NCBI GenBank assembly: GCA_005880345.1
Contig: VBGE01000106.1
Coordinates: forward strand, 1-6,480
Direction: 5' to 3'
Length of the DNA stretch: 6,480 bases
DNA from: Chloroflexota bacterium
GTDB taxonomy: Bacteria; Chloroflexota; Dormibacteria; Dormibacterales; Dormibacteraceae
Shown here: positions 4,924 through 6,480 of the stretch, piece after piece
Numbering within the stretch: position 1 is the first letter of the stretch
How the letters are laid out: each line of letters begins with the position of its first letter
Made by a program: the position numbers and the translations under genes
The notes under the pieces: generated by a model
What the model was told of the DNA's origin: nothing
The model's database searches: none
The model's input: the letters and a program-made list of their open reading frames with translations, nothing else

Positions 4924-6480
4924 TTAAATGGGCGAGACGAGCTGGAAGAGCCCCGGCCGCTCCTTGCGTGCCTGCTCGATGAGGTCCGGACCGGCCACCG
5001 TGGTCTGGACGGCGGGGCCGTCCTGCAGGTATTTCTTGGTGACTCGCCGCAGGTCCTCTTTGGTGACCTGGAGAAGACGCTGCTTGAAGCTTTCGCGCGC
5101 TTGCTTCGTGAAGCCGGTGGCCCGGTTGGTCGCCTCTCTGCGTCCCTTGATGTCGGGTGACTCGAGCGGATCGACGTCGCCGCACGCGCCAAGGATCGCC
5201 TCTTTGAGGTGCTCGTCCTCGATCGGTTGCTCCGTGACCCAGCGCATCGCCTGGTCGAAGACGTCATACGTGCGGACGATGTTGGGGTCCCGGTAGGAGC
5301 CGAAGTAGAAGGTGGCGCTGGCCACGCCGGCCTGCGCGTAGCCGCCGTAGGCGCCGCCCTTTTCCCGGAGCTCGCGGTGCAGGAACGTGTCTCGCAGGTA
5401 GTTGGACAGGACGAGCAGGGCGGGCGAGTCGGGGTGGGTGAATCTGACGGTCTTGAAGAAGCGGACGTTGAAGGCGACCGGCACGGGGACGATGCGGGCT
5501 TCGGGCGCCGTCTCGGTTGGCGAGGGCCTGGTGGCGTTGCCTTGTTCTTCTCCTGGTGCGTCGGCCGGCATCGCCTCGATGAGCTTCGACAGCAGCCTTT
5601 CGAGGGGCTCGACCATCGCGTCTTCGCACGTGACGATGATGCGCAGCGATGAGCTTCGAAAGAGCTGCGTGCGGATCTCGTCGAGATTCGCGATCGTGGC
5701 TTTGAGGTCCTGCTGCTTGGCGAGGCGGCGCATCGTGTGGAGCATCTCGACACCCTGGAGGCGGTCGTTGAGCGCGCCTTCGCTGCTGAGCTTGGATTGG
5801 GCGCGAAGCAGGGCGAAGTTGAAGCCCAGGCCGGCGAGCGACGTCTCGAGCCTCGTGCTGATCTCGGCGATGATCTCCTTGAGCCTTCTCGGTTCGATCT
5901 CGAGCTTCGCGACCAGGTCGGTGAGGAGCTCGATGAAGGGCTGCGCGTTGCGGTCGAGGGCGCGGCCGGAGAGGACGAAGGACTGCAGGTAGTCCTCGCT
6001 GGCCGCGAGCGACTGGACCTGCGGCGCCGCGCCGAGCCCTCCGGTGACGGCGGCGATCCTGGCGGCGATTTGCGCGTAGTCCTGGCCGGCGGCGCCGCTC
6101 TGGGTGAGGGCTCTCGCGAACAGGGGAAGCAGGTCCTTCTGCTCGATTGACAGCGCCGAGAAGTCGGTGCGGATGTCGAGGTAGGTGATGCCGTTGGTCG
6201 GCTGGGGGTAGAACTCGACTTTCGCCCTTTTCAGTTGTTCGTCTCGGCTCGGGACATTCTCGAACTTCATCGGGATGTCGCTGAGCTCCAGTGTGGGGAG
6301 GGTTTTGAGGTCCTGCTTGGCCTCCTGCTCGGCTTTGAGGCGAAGGGCGTCGTCGACGATTTTTCGCTTGTCGTCGTCGCTCAGCTTTCCTTCGATTGTT
6401 TTTAGCCGGGCCAGCTCCGCCTGTCGCTCGCGCTCCTCCATCGCCGTGTCCGGTACGACCGTCAGAAGGGCTCGGTGGGC
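4924..6480 (-). CDS. PreP-like M16C metallopeptidase, C-terminal portion (5' end outside the window)
   Basis: The frame is open to the right edge. Upstream of the Met at 6441 it reads AHRALLTVVPDTA, as expected inside a presequence-protease-type protein just after its second domain, so 6441 is not the true start. About 518 residues are visible of a family usually near 950-1000. Numbered from that Met: a charged helical linker (1-45), then TLPTLELSDIP and FYPQPTNGITYLDI (77-90), DLLPLFARALTQSGAAGQDY (103-122) typical of the third domain, and a C-terminal M16 fold with HRELREKGGAYGGYAQAG (355-372). The last contains the Arg/Tyr pair that assists substrate binding in this family. A Pro/Thr/Glu-rich stretch (292-316) is probably a flexible loop. 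The zinc site (HxxEH) must lie outside the window, so activity cannot be judged. PreP enzymes degrade short unfolded peptides within a closed chamber. The gene precedes the LiaF-TM genes by 27 nt. Confidence 0.88.
   Translation of the reverse strand, partial: AHRALLTVVPDTAMEERERQAELARLKTIEGKLSDDDKRKIVDDALRLKAEQEAKQDLKTLPTLELSDIPMKFENVPSRDEQLKRAKVEFYPQPTNGITYLDIRTDFSALSIEQKDLLPLFARALTQSGAAGQDYAQIAARIAAVTGGLGAAPQVQSLAASEDYLQSFVLSGRALDRNAQPFIELLTDLVAKLEIEPRRLKEIIAEISTRLETSLAGLGFNFALLRAQSKLSSEGALNDRLQGVEMLHTMRRLAKQQDLKATIANLDEIRTQLFRSSSLRIIVTCEDAMVEPLERLLSKLIEAMPADAPGEEQGNATRPSPTETAPEARIVPVPVAFNVRFFKTVRFTHPDSPALLVLSNYLRDTFLHRELREKGGAYGGYAQAGVASATFYFGSYRDPNIVRTYDVFDQAMRWVTEQPIEDEHLKEAILGACGDVDPLESPDIKGRREATNRATGFTKQARESFKQRLLQVTKEDLRRVTKKYLQDGPAVQTTVAGPDLIEQARKERPGLFQLVSPI

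Noticed and set aside
4732..4926. Stop-codon readthrough joining the M16 peptidase to the membrane hairpin, since both are in the same frame
   Set aside because: Sharing a frame has a one-in-three chance; there is no readthrough signal, and a GTG start precedes the first helix, so two separate genes is the simpler reading.
4924..6441. A complete 505-aa M16 protein starting at the ATG at 6441
   Set aside because: The frame remains open to the window edge with family-like sequence (AHRALLTVVPDTA) upstream of that Met, and the catalytic half would be missing, so the gene is cut by the window rather than starting there.

Overview
The window is GC-rich (roughly two-thirds G+C by eye), densely coding, and looks like ordinary bacterial chromosome. 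The layout rpmB (divergent) / Asp23-family gene / FakA-like start is typical of Gram-positive and related lineages (Terrabacteria). A Cys4 zinc-ribbon L28, LiaF-TM/toast-rack proteins and a PreP-type M16 peptidase are compatible with Chloroflexota, Dormibacterota or Actinomycetota. The phylum is an inference and is not settled by this sequence.

Region 1 (1-767): the first codons of a DAK2/FakA-like protein run off the left edge on the minus strand, just behind an Asp23/Gls24-family gene. Divergent from them is rpmB (ribosomal protein L28). Between rpmB and the convergent acuC lies a 57-bp hairpin-bearing intergenic repeat. It is bracketed by a 19-bp direct repeat (18/19 identical) made from the 3' end of rpmB; the second copy supplies the acuC stop codon.

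Region 2 (764-3000): acuC, a zinc-dependent class I-type deacetylase with all catalytic motifs, is transcribed leftward. ftcD, glutamate formimidoyltransferase, is transcribed rightward. Their start codons are only 17 bp apart, and the gap contains a symmetric TANNNTA -10-like element that could fire both ways. The FtcD protein carries an unassigned C-terminal extension of about 90 residues.

Region 3 (2992-6480, all minus strand): an apparent four-gene operon, read right to left. It consists of the C-terminal half of a PreP-like M16C metallopeptidase (cut by the window edge), a 54-residue two-helix membrane protein, and two paralogous membrane-anchored toast-rack proteins (266 and 305 aa). 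The 54-aa protein is essentially a free-standing copy of the LiaF-type transmembrane domain that forms the N-terminus of both larger proteins. Gaps are 27, 9 and 12 nt, and a Shine-Dalgarno sequence overlaps the upstream stop at one junction. By analogy with LiaF and PspC-type proteins this may be an envelope-stress module, but no sensor kinase, regulator or PspC is visible here.

No tRNA, rRNA, CRISPR array, insertion sequence or phage gene is seen. There is no gene-free stretch longer than 300 bases. Nothing here is convincingly a wholly new system; the most noteworthy items are the repeat insertion at the rpmB/acuC junction and the three-protein LiaF-TM cassette behind a PreP-like protease.
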